Counted from the first letter of the stretch, positions 1-5,798 are shown. The stretch: 13,887 nucleotides of DNA from Oscillospiraceae bacterium (GCA_017939025.1 JAGBAI010000051.1:1-13887), one strand, 5' to 3'. Translations and numbers: made by a program. Notes: generated from the letters alone by a model not told the origin.

Positions 1-80
1 CTCTCGTCAGACCGCCCATCGTCGTGAGATAACCTTTCGTACAATGCTGTGATTTTACCCTTTTGCTCCTGCTTCCTCAT
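1..80 (-). CDS. Large serine recombinase of the second element, N-terminal 26 residues only
   Basis: The frame starts at ATG 80-78 and runs off the window: MRKQEQKGKITALYERLSHD, then DGRSDE. KITALYERLS is the N-terminal signature of TnpX/TndX-type large serine recombinases; the expected nucleophile is Ser18. A perfect AGGAGG at 89-94 lies 8 nt upstream, which fixes the start. The homologous enzyme in this window (6539-8383) begins YSKITALYSRLS, so the two are paralogous but not identical. The family integrates and excises mobile elements through 2-bp staggered cuts and a circular intermediate. Only the start of the catalytic domain is visible, so nothing can be said about the rest. Confidence 0.8.
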   Translation of the reverse strand, partial: MRKQEQKGKITALYERLSHDDGRSDE

Positions 81-124
81 GTGTGTAACCTCCTGTTTTG
101 TATTTTCACGACCTTTCTATCCTT

Positions 125-130
125 ATTATA
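125..130 (-). promoter_or_regulatory. -10 box (TATAAT) at the extreme end of the second element
   Basis: A perfect TATAAT sits on the minus strand only 2-4 bp inside the inferred element boundary and about 45 bp before the recombinase ATG. The host T4CP sequence upstream has no good -35 at 17 bp. By analogy with the first element and Tn4451, the -35 is expected at the far end of the element and would be joined on circularisation. That far end is not in the window. Confidence 0.5.
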
Positions 131-365
131 GTGACCCTTTGGGATCCGTAACCACATAACTGGAATGGCATTGCAGAAGATTGGGCTTAACAAAGAAACG
201 GGTTTTACCGCTGCCGGAGCCTCCGATCACCAGCACATTTTTATTGCGTGCATGAGCCGGATTCTTCGGACGGTTGCTCATCATCAGGCGTTCTGTCTGG
301 GTCAGAATCACATTCTGATCAAAGACAGGGTCGATGAAGGGTTTGATATCTTCTGCTGTTCCCCA
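126..365 (-). pseudogene. VirD4/TraG-family type IV coupling protein, middle fragment
   Basis: The frame enters at Trp (365-363) and reads WGTAEDIKPFIDPVFDQNVI, followed by the Walker A loop of coupling ATPases, GGSGSGKT, and then VVTDPKG. It is cut after about 77 codons by the second insertion and ends at a stop at 126-128. It continues directly from the 5' fragment at 8429-8728 once the 8-kb element is removed (GSAR then WGTAED). T4CPs are membrane-anchored hexameric ATPases that bring the relaxase-DNA complex to the mating channel. This fragment has the ATP-binding loop but no membrane anchor and no downstream domain. A GTG at 311-309 could start a short ORF, but there is no reason to think it is translated. 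Confidence 0.9.
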
Positions 366-385
366 TGAAGCGTTTTGTCAAGTGT
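366..385 (+). repeat. Terminal inverted repeat at the primase end of the 8-kb element (attachment-site arm)
   Basis: Reading inward from the CA core at 364-365, the sequence is TGAAGCGTTTTGTCAAGTGT. The opposite terminus (8438 down to 8419, minus strand) reads TGGTGCATAATCTTAAGTGT. They agree at 14 of 20 positions, including the inner AAGTGT. Imperfect arms around a 2-bp core are what a serine recombinase dimer would bind. Confidence 0.7.
376..381 (-). promoter_or_regulatory. -35 half (TTGACA) of the circularisation-dependent recombinase promoter
   Basis: This is a consensus TTGACA on the minus strand pointing out of the element. In the integrated state the 17-bp spaced position beyond it is host sequence with no -10. 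In the circle it is followed by 10 element bases, the TG core, TGGTG, and then CATAAT from the other end (8433-8428): a 17-bp spacer exactly. This matches the known behaviour of Tn4451/Tn4453, where the joined ends form the tnpX promoter. Confidence 0.75.
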
Positions 386-415
386 TTTTTTGAGTTATTG
401 ACGCAAAAGGGGGTT

Positions 416-476
416 GAAGTGGCGAAGTGGCGAAGTGGCAAGGGGTCTGGGTTTTGCCACTTGGATTTTGCCACTT
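416..476. repeat. Compound repeat array: three GAAGTGGC octamers facing two 14-bp repeats
   Basis: On the + strand GAAGTGGC occurs three times in tandem (416-423, 424-431, 432-439). Then come two tandem 14-mers, GGGTTTTGCCACTT (449-462) and GGATTTTGCCACTT (463-476), which carry the same unit inverted. AAGTGGCAA at 433-441 can pair perfectly with TTGCCACTT at 454-462 (9 bp, 12-nt loop). The array begins at the stop codon of the primase gene and ends about 35 bp from the -35 box at the element end. It could be iterons, recombinase accessory sites or a transcription stop; no U-run directly follows the stem, which makes a standard terminator less likely. Confidence 0.8.
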
Positions 477-2350
477 CACTTTTTGAGGGCGTGATACCAT
501 GCCGCGCCAATGCGCTTTGAGGTAATGCGCCCGTCAAGGTTTCTCTTGGCTGCCCGGACGGTACGGGCTGAAATACCCGCCTCCGCTGCGGCTCGGTCAA
601 TGTCCTCGCTTGCAAGCTCTGTCCCGTCTGCAAGTAAATCCAGTATCAGCCTTTCCGCTTGCTCGGTCTTGGTGGCGGTGTTACCTCCCGCGCCGGACAG
701 AAGTTCGTCGGCGGTAATGTCATATTCGCCTATCCACTCAAAACCGCGCTCCGGGTCAAGGCAAAAGGCGACGGGCTTCCCCTCCGGCGCAAGAGAGGAT
801 TTGTCATGGATAACGACGCGCACATTCGGCTCACGCTTCACGCGCCCGATCAGCAGCACGCTACGGGCGGCTGCTCGGAAGTCGATTGAGCCTAATCCCC
901 GGTATGCGCTCTGTCCTCCGGCTGCTTTGTTCAGGTGTCCGATAAGGATAACGGCGCACCCGGTACGCTCGGCAATCTCCGCAAGGCGGCGAAAGATGGG
1001 GCGTATCTCGTTTGCCTTGTTCATGTCGGTTTTTTCGCCCACATACGCCTGTATGGGGTCAAGGATAATCAGCCGCGCCCCGTTCTGCCGGATAGCAGCC
1101 TCTATGCGCCCATCGGAGAGGGAAAGTCCCTGCTTCGCCTCGTCAATCACAAGTACCCGGTCAAGGTCGGCCTCCGCTTCCATAAGGCGGGGCTTTACGG
1201 TGTCGCCCAAACCGTCCTCGGCGGTCTGATAGATAACATTAAAAGGCTCATGCTCGGTCATGCCGGGGAAGCTGCGCCGGTTGGTGCAAGCGGCGCAAAG
1301 CCGTAATGCAAGGGTGGTCTTTCCCTCGCCGGGGTTGCCCTGCACAATGGTAACTTTCCCAAAGGGGATATAAGGCTCCCATAACCATTCAACGGTCTGT
1401 GTATCAACCTCGCTCATGCGGATAATCTCAACCGTTTCCTCCTGCGGCGGCTCACGCAAGCCATAGACAGCTTCCCGCAAATATTTCCCGTCTGTGATTT
1501 CTGCCCTGCGCTGTAAAACCTCGTTCCAGTCTTTGAACAGCGGCACAAGGCGGTGGACGGTCAAGCCCTCCGGCGTGAGCTTTGCAAGGCGGTCTGTGGC
1601 GGCGTTCCCGGCCTCGTCGCTGTCAAGGCAGAGATAGACGGTCTTGACATTCGGACGGTCAGAGAGGAAACGCAATAGGGCGCGTTCCCCGACGCCTCCC
1701 AACGATAGGTAGCTCTGTTTCTGCCAATTCTTCTTGAACAGGCAGAGAAAGGAAAGTAGGTCAATCGGCGCTTCAAAGACAAAGAGCTTTTCGCCCTCGC
1801 CCCGGTAGCAGAAGTTAAAAGCCTTGTCGCTGCCTTTCACATCAAGCCGGAAGCTCCCGGCTGTGCCTTTTTGGTGGGCGTACCTCGGTATGCCGCCCTC
1901 GTCCCGCCCGACAAATACGGCGTTGCGGTGGGCGGCTTCCTCGTAAATATCGCCGCCGGAAATGAAAAAGCCCGCCACATCTTCATCAATGCGGCGGGTG
2001 TCAACAAGGTATCTCTTTACGGTGTCGGCGGTGGGGCTGCGCTCCGGCAAACGGAAATCGGAGAGGGGCGCGGGGCATGGCTGCCCCGGCTTGCCCTCGC
2101 CCTGTTCTCCCGTCAAAAGCTGTATGGCCTCGGTAAAGGTTTTGCCGTAAAACTCCATGACAAAATCAACCGGGCCGCCGCCTTTGCTTTGGCTGTGCCG
2201 ATACCACTTGTTTCCTCTGACCGTCAAGCTGTCGTGTCGCTTCCATCGGTATTCATTCCCGGCGCGGGTCAAGTCCTCGCCCTGCGATTTCAGAAATGAT
2301 ACAAGGTCGGTCTGATTTGCCCGGTCTATCTGCTCCTGTGTGTAATACAT
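476..2350 (-). CDS. Toprim primase-like / RecA-fold helicase fusion (DUF3991-Toprim-AAA_25), element replication protein
   Basis: This 624-aa protein starts at ATG 2350 after AAAGGAGG with a 7-nt spacer. Residues about 10-80 resemble the DNA-binding N-terminus of DnaG-type primases (RGNKWYRHSQSKGG...DFVMEF) but lack zinc-binding cysteines. A Toprim domain follows, with Glu193 (FVFEAPID) and the DxD pair Asp243/Asp245 (YLCLDSDEAG). A RepA/RecA-like ATPase occupies about 325-530, with Walker A GNPGEGKT (338-345) and Walker B LIILDP (Asp431). The C-terminal 60 residues look like a winged helix. The likely role is priming and unwinding of the excised or transferred element DNA in the cytoplasm. 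It is the last gene before the element end, 13 bp downstream of the 99-aa gene and probably co-transcribed with it and the relaxase. Fused primase-helicases of this kind are common in Firmicutes mobilizable elements; activity here is inferred. Confidence 0.88.
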   Translation of the reverse strand: MYYTQEQIDRANQTDLVSFLKSQGEDLTRAGNEYRWKRHDSLTVRGNKWYRHSQSKGGGPVDFVMEFYGKTFTEAIQLLTGEQGEGKPGQPCPAPLSDFRLPERSPTADTVKRYLVDTRRIDEDVAGFFISGGDIYEEAAHRNAVFVGRDEGGIPRYAHQKGTAGSFRLDVKGSDKAFNFCYRGEGEKLFVFEAPIDLLSFLCLFKKNWQKQSYLSLGGVGERALLRFLSDRPNVKTVYLCLDSDEAGNAATDRLAKLTPEGLTVHRLVPLFKDWNEVLQRRAEITDGKYLREAVYGLREPPQEETVEIIRMSEVDTQTVEWLWEPYIPFGKVTIVQGNPGEGKTTLALRLCAACTNRRSFPGMTEHEPFNVIYQTAEDGLGDTVKPRLMEAEADLDRVLVIDEAKQGLSLSDGRIEAAIRQNGARLIILDPIQAYVGEKTDMNKANEIRPIFRRLAEIAERTGCAVILIGHLNKAAGGQSAYRGLGSIDFRAAARSVLLIGRVKREPNVRVVIHDKSSLAPEGKPVAFCLDPERGFEWIGEYDITADELLSGAGGNTATKTEQAERLILDLLADGTELASEDIDRAAAEAGISARTVRAAKRNLDGRITSKRIGAAWYHALKK

Positions 2351-2363
2351 GGCTCGTCCTCCT

Positions 2364-2663
2364 TTACTTCAAGTTGGGGCAGCGTTTACAAACGCCATGC
2401 TCTCGCTCGTCAAGGGTATAGGGGCAGGGCGCACACTCGCCGCCGTAGCGTCTGCTGACGGTGGGGAGATACCCTAACTCTTGCAGCATTTCAATCTGCC
2501 TGTCGGTCAAGGTCGTTTCAAATTCAAGCTCTTTGCGGGTGCGCCCGTCAAGCTCGATAAGGTCGGAAAGCGGCCTCCCGTTGGATAAGGGGTCGCCGCT
2601 TAAAATCCGCTTCGCTGTCCTGCGGATAGGGTTGTACTCATGCTTCCAGTCATATTTTTTCAT
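2364..2663 (-). CDS. Conserved 99-aa Cys-rich protein of unknown function
   Basis: I do not recognise a named family. The ATG at 2663 is preferred because AAGGAGG lies 10 nt upstream; a TTG two codons earlier would leave only 4 nt. The protein starts MKKYDWKHEYNPIRRTAKRI and is basic at the N-terminus. It ends with four cysteines in a CxxC...CxxC pattern (CAPCPYTLDEREHGVCKRC), a probable zinc knuckle. Its place between relaxase and primase, with short gaps on both sides (13 and 19 bp), suggests an accessory DNA-binding role in transfer or replication, but this is inference from position only. Confidence 0.75.
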   Translation of the reverse strand: MKKYDWKHEYNPIRRTAKRILSGDPLSNGRPLSDLIELDGRTRKELEFETTLTDRQIEMLQELGYLPTVSRRYGGECAPCPYTLDEREHGVCKRCPNLK

Positions 2664-2682
2664 TGTCAAAAATCCTCCTTAA

Positions 2683-4176
2683 TCATCGTTCCTGTTCGTG
2701 TTTCTTGGTGCGGGTCTGCTCCGGCGCGTCAGCTTTCAAGGCCACATCGACATAGCGGCGTATCTTCTGAAGCTCGGCTACTTCTGCGCGGCGTTCTTTC
2801 AGCTTGGCATACTCGCCCTTGTCCTCGGCGGTCAGCTTCGCAAGCTCGGTCTGCCATGCCTTAACGGTCAATTTCATATCCGGCAGATTTGCCCGGAGAT
2901 AGCGGTTAGCCGCTTCCCACAAGGCAAGCTCGGCGCGGTGTTCCTCGCCATATTTCTCCTGCTTGCCTTTCCATCGTATCTGTTTGAACTCGTCATGGAT
3001 AGGCTTGTGGCGTTGGTAGCTCTGCGCGTACTCAATGAGCTTTTCAAGTTGCTTGATACGCTTCTCTTTCTGCACCATTCCGGCGCGGATAGTATCAGCA
3101 CTTTTACTGACAGAGGAAAGGGCAGCGTCAAGTCCGTCAAGGTCGGAGATACCTTTTGCGGAGAGAAGATTGACCGCTTTTGCTATCGCCTTTAGCTCGT
3201 CGGCGGTGTGCTGCCTCTGCCAACTTTGCGAATACTTCCGGTCTCGCTCTTTCTGAATATCCATGTACTTGAAAAGCAGGGTAGCAAGGTCGGGGGATTT
3301 GGGCTGCTGCGGCTCGGCTTGTAGTTGCTTTTTGGCGTTGAATAGCTCCACAAGCCAATCTTTGAGGGAAGCGATATGCTGACGGATCTCCCGCATGATA
3401 CGGTTAGCCGCTTTGATGTTTCGGTTAAGCTCCCCGCGCTCGGTGGGTATGCCTTTCTTCTCCATCTGCGTTGCCGATACGCCAACATGGACGGTGGGGA
3501 TTTGGTCTATCCCTTGCCGTTCAAAGCTGCGGTGGTCGATACGCTCCGGGCTGTTGTTCCTCTCCAAAAACTCGTTGGCAAGGTCAGCCCATGCCTTGCG
3601 CCATAGCTCGGCGTTCTCTTGGCTGTTCCAGTCCACAAGGTCAACCTTGCGGGTCTTGTATCTGCCGCTTGGCAGCTTCACGCGCTCCCCGTTCTCGTCA
3701 AGGACATATTCTTTTTTGGATTTCGGTAGCCACTTGCCGCGCTCGTCCATCGGGCGCATAGTCAAGAGGATATGGGCGTGGGGGTTGCCGCCGCCTGTGT
3801 CGTGGATATTGAAGTCGGCGCACATACCTTTGGAAACAAATTGAGAGGAACAATACTCCCGCACAAGGCGGGTCTGTTCCTCTCTCGATAGCTCGACGGG
3901 CAGGGCGATTTCAACCTCCCGCGCAAGCTGCGCGTTATTCGATTTCTCCGCTTCCTCTACGCTGTTCCATAGGGTTGAACGGTCAGAGAAAGAGGGCGGG
4001 GCGTGGGTCGGCAGCATGATTTCAGAATGGATAACGCCGCCTTTTCTTGTATAGTCGTGGGTCAGTCCGTCCCACTCGTTTGTCAGCTTTTCCCCGGCGC
4101 GGTAGGCTGCTGCGGCTACGGCAGATTTGCCTTTCCCCCGGCTGACAATCTTAATGCTGCAATGGTAGATTGCGAT
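2683..4176 (-). CDS. mobA: MobA/MobL (MobQ-family) relaxase, apparent AUC start
   Basis: The relaxase nicks oriT and pilots the strand to the recipient. The frame has an ATG only at 4017, but the 53 codons upstream are open and carry the family N-terminus: AIYHCSIKIVSRGKGKSA, then AAAYRAG with the catalytic tyrosine (Tyr25 if ATC 4176-4174 is residue 1). The metal-binding histidines lie further in, in NIHDTGGGNPHAHILL (His125, His133, His135). GGGAGG sits 7 nt before ATC, and between the upstream stop (4201-4203) and ATC there is no ATG, GTG or TTG. The protein would be 497 aa. Residues from about 270 to the end are charged and helical, partly coiled-coil. The oriT lies just upstream (4382-4410). 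A start at 4017 would remove the catalytic tyrosine. The family call is strong; the start is inferred. Confidence 0.85.
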   Translation of the reverse strand: MAIYHCSIKIVSRGKGKSAVAAAAYRAGEKLTNEWDGLTHDYTRKGGVIHSEIMLPTHAPPSFSDRSTLWNSVEEAEKSNNAQLAREVEIALPVELSREEQTRLVREYCSSQFVSKGMCADFNIHDTGGGNPHAHILLTMRPMDERGKWLPKSKKEYVLDENGERVKLPSGRYKTRKVDLVDWNSQENAELWRKAWADLANEFLERNNSPERIDHRSFERQGIDQIPTVHVGVSATQMEKKGIPTERGELNRNIKAANRIMREIRQHIASLKDWLVELFNAKKQLQAEPQQPKSPDLATLLFKYMDIQKERDRKYSQSWQRQHTADELKAIAKAVNLLSAKGISDLDGLDAALSSVSKSADTIRAGMVQKEKRIKQLEKLIEYAQSYQRHKPIHDEFKQIRWKGKQEKYGEEHRAELALWEAANRYLRANLPDMKLTVKAWQTELAKLTAEDKGEYAKLKERRAEVAELQKIRRYVDVALKADAPEQTRTKKHEQER

Positions 4177-4223
4177 AGTACCACCTCCCGGATAGGATAT
4201 TCAGACTTGTGGAAAGTGAATAG

Positions 4224-4236
4224 CTTGCGTAGCAAG
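4224..4236. repeat. Small perfect hairpin in the relaxase leader
   Basis: CTTGC-GTA-GCAAG forms a 5-bp stem with a 3-nt loop, about 50 bp upstream of the relaxase start. It may be a further relaxase or accessory-protein site, or an RNA structure in the leader. Confidence 0.4.
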
Positions 4237-4280
4237 GTGTTCGCTTTCCGCAAGTACACAAAAGGGTAGGCAGCGCAAGC

Positions 4281-4315
4281 TGCCGCAGGGAAACTGTAGG
4301 TTTCCCTGTGCGGCA
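4281..4315. repeat. Strong inverted repeat between oriT and the relaxase gene
   Basis: TGCCGCAGGGAAAC (4281-4294) pairs with GTTTCCCTGTGCGGCA (4300-4315) through 14 base pairs with a 2-nt bulge and a 5-nt loop (TGTAG). It has no flanking U-run, so it is probably not a terminator. Its position in the 240-bp non-coding stretch between DUF3847 and the relaxase suggests a binding site for transfer proteins or a structured mRNA leader. Confidence 0.7.
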
Positions 4316-4381
4316 ACGCCGCCAATCTCGGAGCGCGGGGCTGTGTCCTGTGTGGAGAGAAAAGCCCTCGGCAGAGCGCAC

Positions 4382-4410
4382 ACGCCCTTTAGGGTGTATA
4401 AGTGCGCCCT
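4382..4410 (+). other. Origin of transfer (oriT), IncQ/RSF1010-type nic region
   Basis: The + strand has TAAGTGCGCCCT at 4399-4410, which matches the nic core of the RSF1010/IncQ oriT family. An imperfect inverted repeat, ACGCCCT-TT-AGGGTGT (4382-4397), stands immediately 5' of it, as in RSF1010. The cut is expected between 4406 and 4407 (TAAGTGCG/CCCT). It lies between DUF3847 and a MobQ relaxase, the family that acts on this core. With that polarity the DUF3847 side enters the recipient first and the relaxase gene last. Confidence 0.85.
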
Positions 4411-4415
4411 TGTGT

Positions 4416-4724
4416 TCAAGGGTCTTTTTCCGTAGTCGTTCCCTCGGCTCGTTTTCTCAAAAACTCCCTCGCTTCCTCGGTGTGCAGGATAAGCCGGAGA
4501 AAGGCTTTTGCTTCCTCGTCGGTCATGTCGATCAGCTCCGGCGTGATACTCTCCATATAGCCGCCCCGTAAGCAAAGACGGTGGTTGCGCTCCTTGCGTT
4601 TTTCAAGGGCAAGTTTGCGGTCAAGCATTTTGTTCCTGTTCTCATACTGCCGGATTTTTTGCTGTGTGCGCTCCATTTCGGCGTTACATTCCTCGATGGT
4701 CTGCGGCATTTTCTTCTTCGTCAT
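4416..4724 (-). CDS. DUF3847-type small protein, probable mobilization accessory
   Basis: This 102-aa protein starts at ATG 4724 after AAAGGAG with a 5-nt spacer. Residues about 8-45 form a charged helix (EECNAEMERTQQKIRQYENR), probably coiled-coil. The C-terminal half (LIDMTDEEAKAFLRLILHTE) is also helical. Proteins of this size and composition, annotated DUF3847, are regularly found just upstream of MobA/MobL relaxases in Firmicutes elements. The gene stops 6 bp from the nic core, so a relaxosome role is plausible, but no biochemical function is known to me. The sdpRI terminator stands directly upstream and leaves almost no room for a promoter. Confidence 0.8.
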   Translation of the reverse strand: MTKKKMPQTIEECNAEMERTQQKIRQYENRNKMLDRKLALEKRKERNHRLCLRGGYMESITPELIDMTDEEAKAFLRLILHTEEAREFLRKRAEGTTTEKDP

Positions 4725-4749
4725 GGTCGCTCCTTTCTGCCCGTAGGCA

Positions 4750-4789
4750 CAAAAAAAGGGCGGCTACTTCGGTTTGAAATAGTCGCCCT
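4750..4789 (-). terminator. Rho-independent terminator of the sdpRI operon
   Basis: On the minus strand AGGGCGACTA, a 13-nt loop and TAGCCGCCCT form a 10-bp stem with one mismatch, followed by seven T residues (4751-4757). It lies 18 bp beyond the sdpI stop. Confidence 0.85.
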
Positions 4790-4807
4790 GTGGGTCAGAT
4801 ATTCAGT

Positions 4808-5473
4808 TTATGGGGTGTTGTCTGTCTTGTAGTAGCGATAGGACGCAATCATGCACAGGATTAACCAAACAATGATTACAACAGTCATCACAAGCAAATT
4901 CCAAACACCCGGCACAAAAGCAGAAATAACTATCATTGCAAGTCCACACAGTACCGAAGCAATCCCTCCGAAACGCTGACTTTTTTGCCATACACTATCG
5001 TTTGCCATACTCCACTTAGTCCGCAAACCAAACATCGCATTTCGCCGCATTTTAGGCATGATATTTCCGAGTACGATGAGCAATATACCGATTGCAATAC
5101 CGGTAAACTTCATTACATCTATACTGACTGTGGCGGTTGCGTCGGGGTCATATCTGATAGCTTTAAGCATGAAATAGAAACCGAGTGCCGTAAAGAAAAG
5201 CAGGGTACATATCCCGGTATAGAGAAGGATTTTCTCGTTTACAGCTAAGCCATTTTTGCGCTGTAGTTTTGCAAACAGAATGAAAAATGCGCCCATTATG
5301 ATGGCAAACAGAGGGAAAATTAGATTTTCGTACTTGCTTCCAAAACGGTCAACCTCGCCGGCAAAATTGTAGTGGGCTGGTATGGTATCCGGCGTAAATA
5401 TAAGGAGTATTGCCGTACCGACAATACACAACAAGATAACTCCGTAACAGAGCGCATATAACTTCTTCATCAT
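4808..5473 (-). CDS. sdpI: SdpI-family membrane protein (DUF1648 + SdpI), probable toxin immunity
   Basis: This protein of about 221 aa has six predicted transmembrane segments, the first being LYALCYGVILLCIVGTAILL. After TM1 comes the DUF1648 motif TIPAHYNFAGEVDRFGSK. Between TM4 and TM5 is the SdpI signature GNIMPKMRRNAMFGLRTKW followed by VWQKSQRFGG. In Bacillus subtilis SdpI protects against the SdpC killing peptide and sequesters the autorepressor SdpR at the membrane. Here too it lies directly downstream of an SdpR-like gene: ATG 5473 overlaps the sdpR stop (ATGA), with AGGAGG just upstream. A second ATG at 5470 is better spaced (6 nt) and equally possible. No SdpC-like toxin is seen. 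The region is clearly AT-richer than its neighbours, which suggests separate acquisition. Confidence 0.88.
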   Translation of the reverse strand: MMKKLYALCYGVILLCIVGTAILLIFTPDTIPAHYNFAGEVDRFGSKYENLIFPLFAIIMGAFFILFAKLQRKNGLAVNEKILLYTGICTLLFFTALGFYFMLKAIRYDPDATATVSIDVMKFTGIAIGILLIVLGNIMPKMRRNAMFGLRTKWSMANDSVWQKSQRFGGIASVLCGLAMIVISAFVPGVWNLLVMTVVIIVWLILCMIASYRYYKTDNTP

Positions 5474-5736
5474 TCTCCTCCTCTTAAATCTGTGAGCCAT
5501 AGCAGGGCTTCATCAAGAACCGAGGCGTTAAGCTCATAGAAAATATACTTGCCTTCTCGTTGGTCACGAATAAGGTCAGCTTCTTTCAAAATAGATAAGT
5601 GTTTTGAAATTGCCGGTAAACTAATGTTAAAATGCTCTGCTATTTCTCCGGCTGATAGCCGCCCTTTCTTCAACAGGTTAAGAATTGTTCTCCGAGTAGG
5701 GTCAGCTAAAGACCTCATTGTATTTTGAAGCCCCAA
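5470..5736 (-). CDS. sdpR: SdpR-like ArsR-family autorepressor
   Basis: This is an 88-aa winged-helix regulator. It has the N-terminal LADPTRRTILNLLKKG of SdpR/ArsR proteins, the recognition helix region ISLPAISKHLSILKEADLI, and the wing REGKYIFYEL. No metal-binding cysteine motif is present, as in SdpR. It should repress its own operon until SdpI titrates it. I chose TTG 5736 because GGTGGTGAT lies upstream with a 7-nt spacing. The in-frame ATG at 5754 adds six residues but would lie only about 8 nt after the predicted transcription start and inside the operator edge. The gene overlaps sdpI by 4 nt and is translationally coupled to it. Confidence 0.85.
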   Translation of the reverse strand: MGLQNTMRSLADPTRRTILNLLKKGRLSAGEIAEHFNISLPAISKHLSILKEADLIRDQREGKYIFYELNASVLDEALLWLTDLRGGE

Positions 5737-5754
5737 CACATCACCACCAATCAT

Positions 5755-5798
5755 TTAACCTTTAGGTTAATTATACTCATAAAGCCGCTTCTTGTCAA
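5755..5798 (-). promoter_or_regulatory. sdpRI promoter with overlapping palindromic operator
   Basis: On the minus strand there is a full consensus sigma-A promoter: TTGACA (5798-5793), a 17-bp spacer and TATAAT (5775-5770). The palindrome TTAACCT-AA-AGGTTAA (5770-5755) starts at the last base of the -10 box and covers the expected start point, as befits a repressor site for SdpR. Confidence 0.92.

Larger units (their letters stand above)
1..134 (-). mobile_element. End of a second serine-recombinase mobile element inserted in the T4CP gene (truncated by window)
   Basis: Reading the minus strand, the T4CP frame is intact through the conserved VVTDPKG and then breaks within three codons into a stop. 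Directly after it come a -10-like TATAAT, a Shine-Dalgarno site and the first 26 codons of a recombinase. This is the same layout as the left end of the 8-kb element at 366-8440 (short terminus, -10 box, recombinase gene). The junction lies near 133-135; its exact core cannot be fixed because the other end is off the window. A GA on the + strand at 133-134 would suit the GA core known for Tn4451/Tn5397-type elements, but that is inference. Confidence 0.75.

Noticed and set aside
416..476. CRISPR-like array
   Set aside because: Units of 8 and 14 bp without spacers; no cas gene in the window.
510..1229. 239-aa open frame on the + strand
   Set aside because: Antisense to the Toprim/RecA region of the primase-helicase, with Ser/Arg-rich nonsense composition.
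4116..4325. 69-aa minus frame whose end overlaps the relaxase N-terminus in another frame (VVLSQSTIAALRL)
   Set aside because: The relaxase frame there encodes the conserved catalytic N-terminus; this frame gives no known motif. A GTG start with frameshift was considered, but no slippery site is seen.
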